Origin: Variovorax paradoxus
GTDB lineage: Bacteria; Pseudomonadota; Gammaproteobacteria; Burkholderiales; Burkholderiaceae_C
Direction of reading: 5' to 3'
Assembly: GCF_018614875.1 (NCBI RefSeq)
Contig: NZ_JAGGNW010000009.1
Span: 62,001 to 126,000, forward strand
DNA: 64,000 nucleotides
This document shows positions 7,971-15,034 of this stretch, piece by piece. The translations under genes were made by a program, and so were the position numbers. Each line of letters opens with the position of its first letter. The stretch's first letter is position 1. The notes under the pieces were generated by a model, which did not search any database, had not been told where the DNA came from, and saw only the letters and a list, made by a program, of their open reading frames with translations.

Positions 7971-9110
7971 TTAGCTGCGGACGCTGACCGGCGAAACCCT
8001 CGGGAGCGTCACCGTAAACCGCACCTTCCGCGACTCGGAATGGCCACTCACCTCTCCGCCATGCGCCCTTGCGATCTGCCTGACGATGAAAAGACCCAGG
8101 CCCAGGTGCGAGCGGTCCGACCCCGGCCGCTGTACCGCGCCGCGGCGCAAAGGTTCGAACAGCAGCTCCATTTCGCCGGAGGAGATGCTCCCGGCCGCCG
8201 CATTCTCGACGGCGAGCCGAATCGAACTCTCGTCGCCCTCCAGTCGGACGACCACGGGTTCGGAAGGCAGCCCGTGTTTCACCGCATTGGTGATCAGGTT
8301 GCCAAGCGCTTCGCGGATCCGGGAACCATCGAATTCGCCTCCGGTGTCCCCCCGCACAATCAACTCGATCCTGGCGCCCGGAAACGCGTCGCGCTGCAGT
8401 TCCACTTCCTCGCCGCATGCCTTCGCCAGATCGACCGGCAGCCGCTCGACCGTCATTCCACCTCCCAAGCCAGCCCGGTTGTATTCCAGCAGCGAGTCGA
8501 GCAGCGAAGCCATCCGGCTGACGCTGCGCCTCAGGCGCTCGGTCGGCAAGGCAAGGTCCTTCGGCGCCACCTGAGTGAGGAGTTCGGCGGTCAGGGAAAC
8601 GGCATTCAGCGGCGTGCGCAGGTCGTGGCCAACGACGCCGAGGAAAATCTGTCGCCATCGCTCCACTTCCGCCGCATACACCCGCACCGACTCGGCGAGC
8701 GCCTGGTCGATGGCCTCATTGAAACGGCCCACGTCCTGCACGGTATCCGCACCTGGAGGAGAAGCCTCGGCCTCCGACCAGAGCCGCAGGACGCAGGAGC
8801 GCAGCGCGCGGTATTCGGCGACGACCTGTTCAATGTGCAGCCCGCTGCGCGCGCGCATGAGCCCGTGGGTCTCCGCAGCCGTTTCCGGGTCTCCGATGTT
8901 GGCAAGCGGGCTGCCGTGAGACTTTTCAATCGACTCCGTCCTACTCTGGGGCGTGCGCAGGTCGGCTGAAATCGCCTCCAGTACCAGGGGCAGGTGGTTG
9001 CGAAGAACGGCTTCTTCTTCGTCCTTCAACGACACGATCGTTCGGGCGTAAGCGACCGACTCGGCCAGGATTTTCTCTTTGGAGCGCTCTATGAAAGTTG
9101 CAATTTGCAT
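7971..9110 (-). CDS. Sensor histidine kinase with RsbRD-type N-terminal domain
   Basis: This 379-residue protein is a cytoplasmic histidine kinase. Residues about 8-140 form a helical domain of the RsbRD/RsbU N-terminal type. The H-box is GHDLRTPLN with phospho-acceptor His162, followed by an N-box (GNLITNAVKHG, about 267-277) and G-box (HLGLGLFIVRQIARAHGG) of the ATPase domain. There are no membrane segments. A truncated response regulator is transcribed divergently 83 bases away and was probably its partner or a paralogue of it. The kinase itself appears intact. Confidence 0.85.
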   Translation of the reverse strand: MQIATFIERSKEKILAESVAYARTIVSLKDEEEAVLRNHLPLVLEAISADLRTPQSRTESIEKSHGSPLANIGDPETAAETHGLMRARSGLHIEQVVAEYRALRSCVLRLWSEAEASPPGADTVQDVGRFNEAIDQALAESVRVYAAEVERWRQIFLGVVGHDLRTPLNAVSLTAELLTQVAPKDLALPTERLRRSVSRMASLLDSLLEYNRAGLGGGMTVERLPVDLAKACGEEVELQRDAFPGARIELIVRGDTGGEFDGSRIREALGNLITNAVKHGLPSEPVVVRLEGDESSIRLAVENAAAGSISSGEMELLFEPLRRGAVQRPGSDRSHLGLGLFIVRQIARAHGGEVSGHSESRKVRFTVTLPRVSPVSVRS

Positions 9111-9193
9111 GGTGTTCCTGGTTCATCTGCCTCCGGCAGGGCTTCCTTGATACCGCCTTGCCCAGGGGAAAGCAATAGGAAATGACGTAACCC

Positions 9194-9433
9194 ATGGAAA
9201 TCCTAGTTCTAGACGACGAGCGCGATGCCGCCGATCTGTTGTCCGCCGTGCTTTCCTTGCGACTTCACGGCGCTTCGATCCGCGTGGCCTACACCGGGAA
9301 GGACGCCGTGGCGGCCGGCACGGCGCAGCCGCCCGACGCGGCGATCCTCGATCTGGAAATGAGTGGCCTGGACGGAGAAGGCGTGGCACGGGCCTTGCGC
9401 TCGGCCTTTCCGTCAAAAAGCGCCTCTGGCTGA
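9194..9433 (+). pseudogene. Truncated response regulator receiver domain
   Basis: The frame encodes 79 residues, against about 120 for a receiver domain. It keeps the acidic pair (DDE, residues 7-9) and the phospho-acceptor Asp in LDLEM (near residue 53). It ends just after helix 3 (ARALRSAFP), before the strands that carry the conserved Thr/Ser and Lys. Past the AAAAA run near 9417 the sequence continues openly in another frame into the ligase remnant. This is a C-terminally lost, probably non-functional regulator. Confidence 0.7.
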
Positions 9434-9468
9434 CAGCGGCTCTCCTACGGTCGGCAGAACTTTCGGCC

Positions 9469-9912
9469 ATGCCCACGCTGGCCGACTACCCGCCCATGCT
9501 GCTCGACGAGCGGCCGATCGACTTTGAGGAGCCAGGCTGGATCTATGAGCTCAAGTTCGACGGCTACCGCGTGACAGCCGAGTTCGATGGCACCGTGCGT
9601 CTGCGATCGCGCAACGGGGCCGATGCCTCGAAATGGTTTCCTGAGATCACGTCAAGCCTGGCCAAGGTCAAGGGCGGCCAACACATCGTCGACGGCGAGA
9701 TATGCGTGCTCGACGAGCTCGGCCGCAGCGACTTCGACAAGCTGCAGGATCGCGCGCGTCGCCGGCGGTGGCACGAGGGATCGTCACCCGTCACCTACTG
9801 TGTCTTCGACCTGCTGGTGCACCGCGGTATCGACATCACGCAGCAGCCGCTGATTCAGCGGAAGGCGCTGCTGGCCAAGCTTTTCAAGCCGGCGCGCGGC
9901 CCGGGACGCGGA
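9469..9912 (+). pseudogene. ATP-dependent DNA ligase, 5' fragment
   Basis: The first 145 or so codons clearly encode the adenylation domain of an ATP-dependent (LigD-type) DNA ligase. Motif I is ELKFDGYR with the nucleotidyl-acceptor Lys; RSRNG, VDGEICVLDELGRSDFDKLQ and YCVFDLLVHRG match motifs Ia, III and IIIa. Homology stops near 9910, within GRGKRLM, and the frame then runs into unrelated DNA opposite a membrane protein gene. Motifs IV-VI and the OB domain are missing, so the enzyme cannot be active. The break marks an insertion or deletion junction of the island. Confidence 0.8.
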
Positions 9913-9984
9913 AAACGGCTGATGCGCCGATGCGGAGCGCCTTTGTGGGAGCATGCGACTGCAGACTTGTTAGAGCCTCTAGTG

Positions 9985-10209
9985 CTAGGCATCGCGCTTT
10001 CGGCTGCTAACCAGCGACACGTCGACCGGGAGCTTGGCACGCGCGGCTGCAGCCTCGAGCAATGTGTTCGTCTTCTTCTGCTCGGTGATCAGCGTTTTGA
10101 GGAGAGGCTTGGTTCCAAAGATCGCGAAGGGCATCAGGATCCAAAGAATCGCGATGAAGAGTGCAACGAGCACCCAAATTCCCACCAAACTGCCCAGTGT
10201 TGCTGCCAT
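9985..10209 (-). CDS. Small membrane protein with cytoplasmic helical tail
   Basis: This 74-residue protein has one long hydrophobic segment (residues about 6-28) and then a charged helical tail (TKPLLKTLITEQKKTNTLLEAAAARA). The ATG at 10209 has AGGAG at good spacing and is preferred over the longer frame. The tail is related to the C-terminus of a broken gene at 11303-11438, so this is one of two copies. No function is recognised. Confidence 0.6.
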   Translation of the reverse strand: MAATLGSLVGIWVLVALFIAILWILMPFAIFGTKPLLKTLITEQKKTNTLLEAAAARAKLPVDVSLVSSRKRDA

Positions 10210-10319
10210 TGCCCGCTCCTCGTAGTGAGCAGGCATCCTACTCTCCGAGTTGGCGCATCCACCGAAGACCTGTCGTCGTCTGAGTGATGTTGCAGCGCCA
10301 AGTAGGGCCCCGGAGGTGG

Positions 10320-10622
10320 TCAACGACCAAGGCGATGCACTCGTCTCCAAGGGTGATCTGGCGACGGCCCACTATCGAGAGGATGCACAGATCCAGCTGC
10401 GCGTTGCGCGGGCTCTGGAGGAGGCTCTTCCATGAACGGAAGATCGAGGTCGCCCTTGATGATGCTTGCATATGCGACCTGGGTACGGATGGCATTCACC
10501 ATGACGGTCGCGACTTCGCAGTACGCGCGCGTCCGAGCCAAGTCAGGCGCTGCCGATGTCCGCAATTCCTGCATCACTTCGGACAACTGGTCGCGAAGAT
10601 CGGCCATGTTTCTCACGGTCAT
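10320..10622 (-). CDS. Hypothetical phage-type protein
   Basis: This frame gives 100 residues. The first 65 are a plausible helical protein (MADLRDQLSEVMQELRTS, then VATVMVNAIRTQVAYASI) of a kind common next to HNH genes in Burkholderiales phages. The Pro/Arg-rich last 35 residues are less convincing and may reflect a frameshift. It overlaps the 3' end of the upstream HNH gene by 80 bases, which is long for coupled genes. Function unknown. Confidence 0.45.
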   Translation of the reverse strand: MTVRNMADLRDQLSEVMQELRTSAAPDLARTRAYCEVATVMVNAIRTQVAYASIIKGDLDLPFMEEPPPEPAQRAAGSVHPLDSGPSPDHPWRRVHRLGR

Positions 10623-11109
10623 ATAGAGCTTTCTTGAGGTCGCCCAAAAGGCGGATGGTTTCCTGCAGTGCAGGCGGATATGACCGGAGTTCGGTCATGC
10701 GAGTAGCGGCTTCGGCATCAGTGATGAGCTCGAGGTTTCCAAAGGCGCAATTGCCCCGGTCTCCGTCCTTGAAGATCACGCGCGTTCCCTTGGGCGGGAG
10801 CGTGCCGGTGTGCTCTTTCCAAACCAGGTGGTGCTTGCGTGTCCATACCGCTTTGCCGGCGTCGTCGAGGATCTTCACCATGAGGTACGAGTTTTCTCCC
10901 TGGCGGCGAACTTCAGTGCCCACGGGTAGCGGCGTGCCGCGCCAGTGGTACTTCCCGCTGAGGCCTTTGGCAATGGCCTTGTGCTTGATCGCTTGCCTGC
11001 TTCGGCCGAGGCGCTCGCACAATTCATTGATCGCACCGAGGGGATAAAGGCGATACAGAAGCTCGATCTGCTCCTCGGTCCACTTCGGTTTGCGTGTCGT
11101 GCGATCCAT
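10543..11109 (-). CDS. HNH-type DNA-binding protein/endonuclease, phage origin
   Basis: From the ATG at 11109 the protein has 188 residues. The N-terminus (WTEEQIELLYRLYP...LCERLGRSRQAIKHKAIAKGL) is a helix-turn-helix domain. The C-terminal half contains WTRKHHLVWKEHTG, LPPKGTRVIFKDGDRGNC and NLELI, the pattern of phage HNH nucleases, with a His-His pair and a conserved Asn. A GTG at 11169 would add 20 residues but has no ribosome site. An 8-bp inverted repeat sits directly before the ATG. Nuclease activity is not proven: the last motif His is not obvious. Confidence 0.7.
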   Translation of the reverse strand: MDRTTRKPKWTEEQIELLYRLYPLGAINELCERLGRSRQAIKHKAIAKGLSGKYHWRGTPLPVGTEVRRQGENSYLMVKILDDAGKAVWTRKHHLVWKEHTGTLPPKGTRVIFKDGDRGNCAFGNLELITDAEAATRMTELRSYPPALQETIRLLGDLKKALYDREKHGRSSRPVVRSDAGIADIGSA

Positions 11110-11128
11110 GCTCGGAAGTATTCCGAGC
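11110..11128. promoter_or_regulatory. Perfect inverted repeat abutting the HNH gene start
   Basis: GCTCGGAA and TTCCGAGC flank a 3-base spacer directly upstream of the ATG at 11109. It would cover the ribosome binding region, so it could be an operator or an RNA hairpin that limits translation. Confidence 0.5.
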
Positions 11129-11235
11129 AAGTGAAAAAGCTCAACGCAGAAATATCCGGATTGGCTCACCCGGCAACACGCGGCATTCGGGCGCGCAGGC
11201 GCGTGCGCGCGCAGGTTAGTCTAGCTTTTTGAAGG

Positions 11236-11249
11236 TGACAGATCTGTCA
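11236..11249. promoter_or_regulatory. 14-bp perfect palindrome, candidate operator
   Basis: TGACAGATCTGTCA reads the same on both strands. It lies in the non-coding stretch 11129-11302 upstream of the HNH gene and near a T-rich element, as expected for a dimeric repressor site. No regulator gene is adjacent. Confidence 0.4.
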
Positions 11250-11302
11250 TGCTGAGCGGCCGGATCTTGCTCTTCACGAACGTTTTATGACCCACTATGT
11301 AA

Positions 11303-11438
11303 CTAGGCGCCAGCTTTTCGTGACCCGACCAGGACCACCTCGGTCGGACCGTTTGCGCGATCGGCAGCCTCTCTGAGCAGCTTATTCGTCATCTTCTGCT
11401 CGGCGATCAATTGCTTGAGGAGGGGCTTGGTCCGGGCC
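11303..11438 (-). pseudogene. Broken second copy of the small membrane protein
   Basis: The last 44 codons (TKPLLKQLIAEQKMTNKLLREAA...GSRKAGA) align with the tail of the intact protein at 9985-10209 (TKPLLKTLITEQKKTNTLLEAAA...SSRKRDA). Upstream of the TKPLL segment the similarity ends abruptly near 11438, and the membrane segment and start are lost. The two copies lie in the same orientation about 1.3 kb apart and flank the HNH region. Confidence 0.65.
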
Positions 11439-11582
11439 ACGCTGATCGTCGCGAGTGATGAGGATGGCGGCAGGACCGAGATCACGGTGCCGCTGGTCAA
11501 CGCGCCGACATTCAACTCAGAGGCCGACGCGATCACGCATGCGATCGGCAACGGTCAGAGCTGGGTCAAAGAGAACGGCTGA
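11439..11582 (+). pseudogene. 3' remnant of an unidentified gene
   Basis: A protein-like reading of about 47 codons (containing DGGRTEITVPLVNAP and ending WVKENG) stops at 11580-11582. It has no start and begins exactly where the broken membrane-protein copy on the other strand ends. It is read as the C-terminus of a gene whose 5' part was lost in the same rearrangement. The family is not recognised. Confidence 0.4.
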
Positions 11583-11740
11583 CATCCCGCGCCCCCCGAG
11601 TACAGGCTGAGTTGCTGCCCACGGTTCCCGACTAGGCGGCGCCGGCGTGCCCACTGCAGCAGCGTGGCGCACCAGCCCGCATGCGGCATGGCGTGAGCCT
11701 GCGCCAGGAACACGCGGGCCATGTGGCGGTTGTCGACCAT
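11555..11740 (-). CDS. Small phage-like hypothetical protein, possibly decayed
   Basis: The frame encodes about 61 residues. The first 38 (containing HMARVFLAQAHAM and LLQWARRRR) resemble short helical proteins of Burkholderiales prophages; the rest looks random and may lie past a frameshift. It overlaps the end of the remnant on the other strand. I treat it as a likely relic. Confidence 0.3.
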   Translation of the reverse strand: MVDNRHMARVFLAQAHAMPHAGWCATLLQWARRRRLVGNRGQQLSLYSGGAGCQPFSLTQL

Positions 11741-11930
11741 CACGCAGCCGTCTTCCCGTGAATCAGCGCGTCGTGCTCGAGTTGACGTTGATCAGTGCGC
11801 GCCTCCCATGAAGGCGGTACCCCGATGGGCTCGCCCGTACACGAGCAACGTGAGAGCATCCTGCGCAAGCCGTCATCAGATACGGGGAAGCCGGGCGCCC
11901 GACCCAGCGCGGCACGAGGAGACCAAAACC

Positions 11931-12143
11931 ATGAAGACAACATTGCTCGCCATCCTGCTCGCGGCCGCCGCCGGCAGCTCGAACGCAGGTTCCCTGACCA
12001 TGCTAGGCAGCCTGGGTTTCAATCCCGCCGGCGCATCATCGGCGCCGATTCTCGAGGCGGCAAACCGTTCCGGTAGCCGACGTGTCGGTGGACGCAATAG
12101 CAGTGGCAAAGGCAGCCACTACGTGGGCGGCCGGCGCAGGTAG
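11931..12143 (+). CDS. Small secreted Gly/Arg-rich protein
   Basis: This 70-residue protein starts at an ATG preceded by GAGGAG. Residues 1-19 form a clear Sec signal peptide (KTTLLAILLAAAAGSSNAG). The mature part ends in a basic Gly/Ser/Arg tail (GSRRVGGRNSSGKGSHYVGG). It faces the convergent Cys-rich secreted protein gene. The function is unknown; a nucleic-acid or envelope-binding tail is possible but only a guess. Confidence 0.55.
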   Translation: MKTTLLAILLAAAAGSSNAGSLTMLGSLGFNPAGASSAPILEAANRSGSRRVGGRNSSGKGSHYVGGRRR

Positions 12144-12174
12144 GCAGGCCAAGGGCGCGCAGGCAATACCAATA

Positions 12175-12525
12175 TCAACGGCGGACGTAGCTCTTCGTCC
12201 CGGTGTCGCTCAAGCAGTACTGCCCGCCGCGAGGACCCTTGCAGATGTTGTTCGAGCGGCATGAGCAGTCGCCGCCTGGCGCGGCGCGTTGAGGGGCGAT
12301 GAGGTTGAGCGCTGGCGCGCCAAGCTCGGCCGAGCAGTTCTTCTTCGAGCCGCTGATCGATCCGTCATTGCAGATGAACAGGGCACCGTGGCAGCGGGCG
12401 ACCCCACCTTTTCCGCCGGAGCATGGGTAGTTGCCTGCGGAGACTTCGCTCCCGATCAATGCTGCTGCGGCCAGAAGCAGTTGCGGCCATCGCCCGCGGC
12501 TCCGTGCCTGGTCGCGGCGGCTCAT
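12175..12525 (-). CDS. Secreted Cys-rich small protein
   Basis: From the ATG at 12525 the protein has 116 residues. It has a basic N-terminus and hydrophobic signal segment (LLLAAAALIGSEVSAG) and a mature part with about ten cysteines in two clusters: YPCSGGKGGVARC...FICNDGSISGSKKNC and DCSCRSNNICKGPRGGQYC. Proteins with this CNDGSISxSKKxC pattern occur in mobile elements and beta/gamma-proteobacteria without assigned function. The start overlaps the stop of the upstream gene (TGATG), so the two are translationally coupled. Confidence 0.65.
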   Translation of the reverse strand: MSRRDQARSRGRWPQLLLAAAALIGSEVSAGNYPCSGGKGGVARCHGALFICNDGSISGSKKNCSAELGAPALNLIAPQRAAPGGDCSCRSNNICKGPRGGQYCLSDTGTKSYVRR

Positions 12526-12836
12526 CAGCGGAAGGCGCGATTCAGGTGCTTGGTGGCCATGACCAGCCACACGCCCAGCGCAGCCATGCTGATGCTTATG
12601 CCGAAGCCAGCCGCGCTTTCAGGAATCCACCAGGTGGGAAACGCGGGGTAGGCGTCGGCCAAGCTGCGCGCAATGGCGCCGACGGTTCCAAGCTTCGCAG
12701 GCATTGCGATTGCCCGGAGGGCTAGCACCCCCCAAATCCCAACTATCGTGGCAAGCCCTCCAATATTGAAGAGCGCCTTGCCCCACCCCTTGATCGCCTT
12801 GGGCTTTTCGAGCATCAGGATCGTCAACCATTCCAT
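12525..12836 (-). CDS. Two-span membrane protein, function unknown
   Basis: From the ATG at 12836 (GAGGGGTGAGGG upstream) the protein has 103 residues with two membrane segments (about residues 23-47 and 78-97). It has a short basic C-terminus. It is the first gene of a two-gene unit with the Cys-rich secreted protein, with stop and start overlapping by one base. I do not recognise the family. Confidence 0.55.
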   Translation of the reverse strand: MEWLTILMLEKPKAIKGWGKALFNIGGLATIVGIWGVLALRAIAMPAKLGTVGAIARSLADAYPAFPTWWIPESAAGFGISISMAALGVWLVMATKHLNRAFR

Positions 12837-13017
12837 TCCCTCACCCCTCTTTCGTGAACCGCCGATCAGACTCATTCTTGGGGATTCACGTCATGGACGC
12901 AATGAGGGTTGCTTCGCGTACGGCAAGCATCTGCTCGACGGGCAAGCCGCTGCCGCAAGAGCAGCGCCGGGGGCAACCGGCTGAATTTCAAATGACTCCG
13001 AAGGGCCGTTTTCTCGT

Positions 13018-13227
13018 TCAGGCAGCCGCGTCCAGCGCGCGCCGTCCGGCGTCGGTAATCTGAGCATAGACGGTCTGCTGACCGTAAGTTTCCTTCCCCT
13101 TCGACATCTTCGTGCGCCGGAGGATGACCCAGCCCTTTTCTTCGTACTTCTCGGCTTGCGCGATCTCGGCGCTAGACACCAGTTCGGTGAGGTGGTTCTG
13201 GCTGGCGATTCTTCTGAGCAACAACAT
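13018..13227 (-). CDS. Small hypothetical protein, winged-helix-like
   Basis: This 69-residue protein contains AEIAQAEKYEEKGWVILRRTK, YAQITDAGRRAL, a pattern like the end of winged-helix or PadR-type domains (the beta-wing followed by IT-xxG-xxxL). The start ATG is preceded by TGGAG. It is monocistronic within the island. DNA binding is inferred from the weak motif only. Confidence 0.45.
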   Translation of the reverse strand: MLLLRRIASQNHLTELVSSAEIAQAEKYEEKGWVILRRTKMSKGKETYGQQTVYAQITDAGRRALDAAA

Positions 13228-13351
13228 CTCGAACTCCAGATAAGTGCATCGACGGTTTGTCGACCCGCCCCATCATCAGGCTGTCCTCACTGGAAGTGAC
13301 TGCGGCCCAATTTCGTTGTTACGGCGTCATTAGGCCGCGGCCAAAAATCGC

Positions 13352-13646
13352 TCAATGTACCGGGAGGCCCAGCTTCACCATGATGCCCACGTCTTGACGA
13401 TTGAGTAGAGCCTTGACAGCGACCTCACCATCGTCAAACGCCGACATCCAGGCCGCGGCGTCGCTGTCCTCCTGGGGAAAAAGTGAGGGACGCCCCTCTC
13501 GCGTGAGCTTCGCGCTCGCCAAGAAGCACGGCCGTACCCGACTGGTGCCGCCGAGTGCTTTCCAGGGCGAGGCGGAATTTCGCCGCCGCAGCGGCGAGTT
13601 GATCGAGGGTAACGCCCTCGGCCGTGATGATGACGTCGTATTGCAT
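13352..13646 (-). pseudogene. Frameshifted hypothetical gene (two halves in different frames)
   Basis: A convincing N-terminus (MQYDVIITAEGVTLDQLAAA) starts at 13646, and a convincing C-terminus (FPQEDSDAAAWMSAFDDGE...LLNRQDVGIMVKLG) ends at 13352 one frame away. Removing one G near 13518-13524 joins them as TAVLL-ASAKLTREGRP and gives a protein of about 97 residues. The gene is therefore either a recent pseudogene or carries a sequencing error. The function is unknown. Confidence 0.6.
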
Positions 13647-13682
13647 GGCCGGAGTCTAGGCCGCTCGGCGCTATGCTGGCTC

Positions 13683-14270
13683 ATGACCCCTGAAGACCTC
13701 CGGTTCCTCTCTTCCACACTTGGCTCTGCGGGCGCAGGAGGGCTCGTCAGCGGCGCCATCGTGTGGCTGATTGTCCGACACCACCTTGCCAGCTACCTCA
13801 CGGAAAAGGGCAAGAACCTGGCCACGAAGGAAGATGTCGCCGAGATCACGCGGGAGGTCGAGGGCGTGAAGATCGGCTACGCGATGATTTCCGAGCACTT
13901 CAAGGCCGAGCACCAACTGCGAATCGCCGCGCTCGACAAGCGCCTACAGGCGGCTCAAGAGGCCTACACGCTGTGGCGGCAACTTGTCGAGAAGGCACAT
14001 GGCGAAGACGCTGGATGGGCTGTCCTGGAGTGTCAGGGCTGGTGGGATCAAAACTGCCTGTACCTCGACGAAGCGGCACGCGATGCATTCTCGCAGTCGA
14101 TCTTCAGCGCCGGCGGTCACCGCGGGCTTTTAAAGAGTCGAGCTTCGGCTGAGTTGGTGAAGGAGAACTGGAACGACGTGATCGCCGCCGGCGACATCAT
14201 CGTTCGTAGCGTGGCTCTACCCGGCCTGACCACGATGGAAAAGCAGCGGACCGGCCTGCCACTGAAATAG
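13683..14270 (+). CDS. Membrane-anchored hypothetical protein
   Basis: From the ATG at 13683 the protein has 195 residues. It has one N-terminal membrane segment (about residues 12-34) and a charged start of cytoplasmic helix (EKGKNLATKEDVAEITREVEGVK), which matches a widespread family of small proteins of unknown role in islands and prophages. The rest is helical and Trp-rich. A terminator follows directly. The longer upstream opening is rejected because it lies opposite the frameshifted gene. Confidence 0.6.
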   Translation: MTPEDLRFLSSTLGSAGAGGLVSGAIVWLIVRHHLASYLTEKGKNLATKEDVAEITREVEGVKIGYAMISEHFKAEHQLRIAALDKRLQAAQEAYTLWRQLVEKAHGEDAGWAVLECQGWWDQNCLYLDEAARDAFSQSIFSAGGHRGLLKSRASAELVKENWNDVIAAGDIIVRSVALPGLTTMEKQRTGLPLK

Positions 14271-14291
14271 CGCCGGCGAGCGCCCAAGAAA

Positions 14292-14312
14292 AAGCCGCCT
14301 CAAGGGCGGCTT
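14292..14312. terminator. Bidirectional terminator between 13683 gene and TA module
   Basis: AAGCCGCC and GGCGGCTT form a perfect 8-bp stem with a 5-base loop, with A-rich and T-rich flanks. It lies between convergent genes and can serve both. Confidence 0.8.
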
Positions 14313-14335
14313 TCGAATGGCCTCAGCGCAATGCG

Positions 14336-14704
14336 TCAGGCGGCACGCTTCTCGTGATCAGGATGCTCGGGTCTGTCCTTGGCCGTAGCCTTGGCAGCCG
14401 CGGACTTCTTGTCCGCCTCAAGCTGAGCTGCATACTCGCGCATCACCCTCTTCGCCTCGCATTCAGCGAAACGAGTGAGCGCAATCCTCATCAGAGGCTG
14501 GTAGCCAATGCCCTCAATCTGGGCAATCACCTTAAAGTCCTCGATCACCGACTTGGGCAGTCGGATCGAGATCATCTGAAGTCCGAGGGCGTCATTAATC
14601 GCCTGGGTCGTCTCAGCGGATGCCACTTTCGCGGAGCTGGCATTCTCCCCAAGTTCGCCCTTTTCCCACGCTTCGGCGGTTCCTGGCTTCTTGGCTTTCG
14701 TCAT
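14336..14704 (-). CDS. BrnA-like antitoxin, ribbon-helix-helix
   Basis: This 122-residue protein is the probable antitoxin and autorepressor of a type II toxin-antitoxin pair. Residues about 42-75 (MISIRLPKSVIEDFKVIAQIEGIGYQPLMR) match the beta-strand and helices of RHH (CopG/BrnA-type) DNA-binding domains. The C-terminus is long, charged and Ala/Lys-rich. The ATG at 14704 has AGGAGA upstream and is preferred to the GTG at 14707. It lies 13 bases after the toxin stop in the toxin-first order typical of brnTA. Confidence 0.75.
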   Translation of the reverse strand: MTKAKKPGTAEAWEKGELGENASSAKVASAETTQAINDALGLQMISIRLPKSVIEDFKVIAQIEGIGYQPLMRIALTRFAECEAKRVMREYAAQLEADKKSAAAKATAKDRPEHPDHEKRAA

Positions 14705-14717
14705 CACATTCTCCTAG

Positions 14718-15014
14718 TTACTTGGGCTTGAGGTCGTTGTATATACGTTGCGTTTTGGCATTCGCATCGTAGGCCGACTTCAAAAATAGATTGCCATCGC
14801 GGAAGACAAAGATGATCTTCAGCAACCGACCGCGGTCCGTTTCCCCCACAAACCACTCCGAACGTGGATCTGTTTGGTGCTCCTCCTCGTCGTCTTCAAG
14901 GTAGAACCCATCGTGATTGAGAAAACATTCCCTGACCTCATCCTCTTTGACGTTGTGATCAGGCCGCAATAGCTTCTCCCGAATGTCGGGAGCGATGATC
15001 AGGTTTTCAAGCAT
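14718..15014 (-). CDS. BrnT-like toxin (probable ribonuclease)
   Basis: From the ATG at 15014 the protein has 98 residues. It follows the BrnT pattern: an N-terminal helix, then a region like EWFVGETDRGRLLKIIFVFRDGNLFLKSAYDA, where BrnT toxins have W..IG.T..GR.L.VVFT and R.I.AR. It should be a small RelE-fold RNase neutralised by the downstream RHH protein. A TTG at 15035 would add 7 residues but overlaps the putative -10/operator. GC content is lower than the neighbourhood, which suggests transfer. Confidence 0.65.
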   Translation of the reverse strand: MLENLIIAPDIREKLLRPDHNVKEDEVRECFLNHDGFYLEDDEEEHQTDPRSEWFVGETDRGRLLKIIFVFRDGNLFLKSAYDANAKTQRIYNDLKPK

Positions 15015-15024
15015 GAGCGGTGAG

Positions 15025-15034
15025 TGTATATACA
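15025..15034. promoter_or_regulatory. TA promoter/operator palindrome
   Basis: TGTATATACA is a perfect palindrome 10 bases upstream of the toxin ATG and includes a TATATA that could be the -10 region. A 9 of 10 copy (TGTATATAC) lies at 14738-14746 in the toxin's last codons, shortly before the antitoxin. RHH antitoxins usually bind short palindromes in their own promoter. Confidence 0.5.

Noticed and set aside
10238..10495. Minus-strand frame containing GRRQITLGDECIALVVDHLRG
   Set aside because: It looks partly protein-like and might be the frameshifted end of the 10320-10622 gene, but I have no family match to support joining them.
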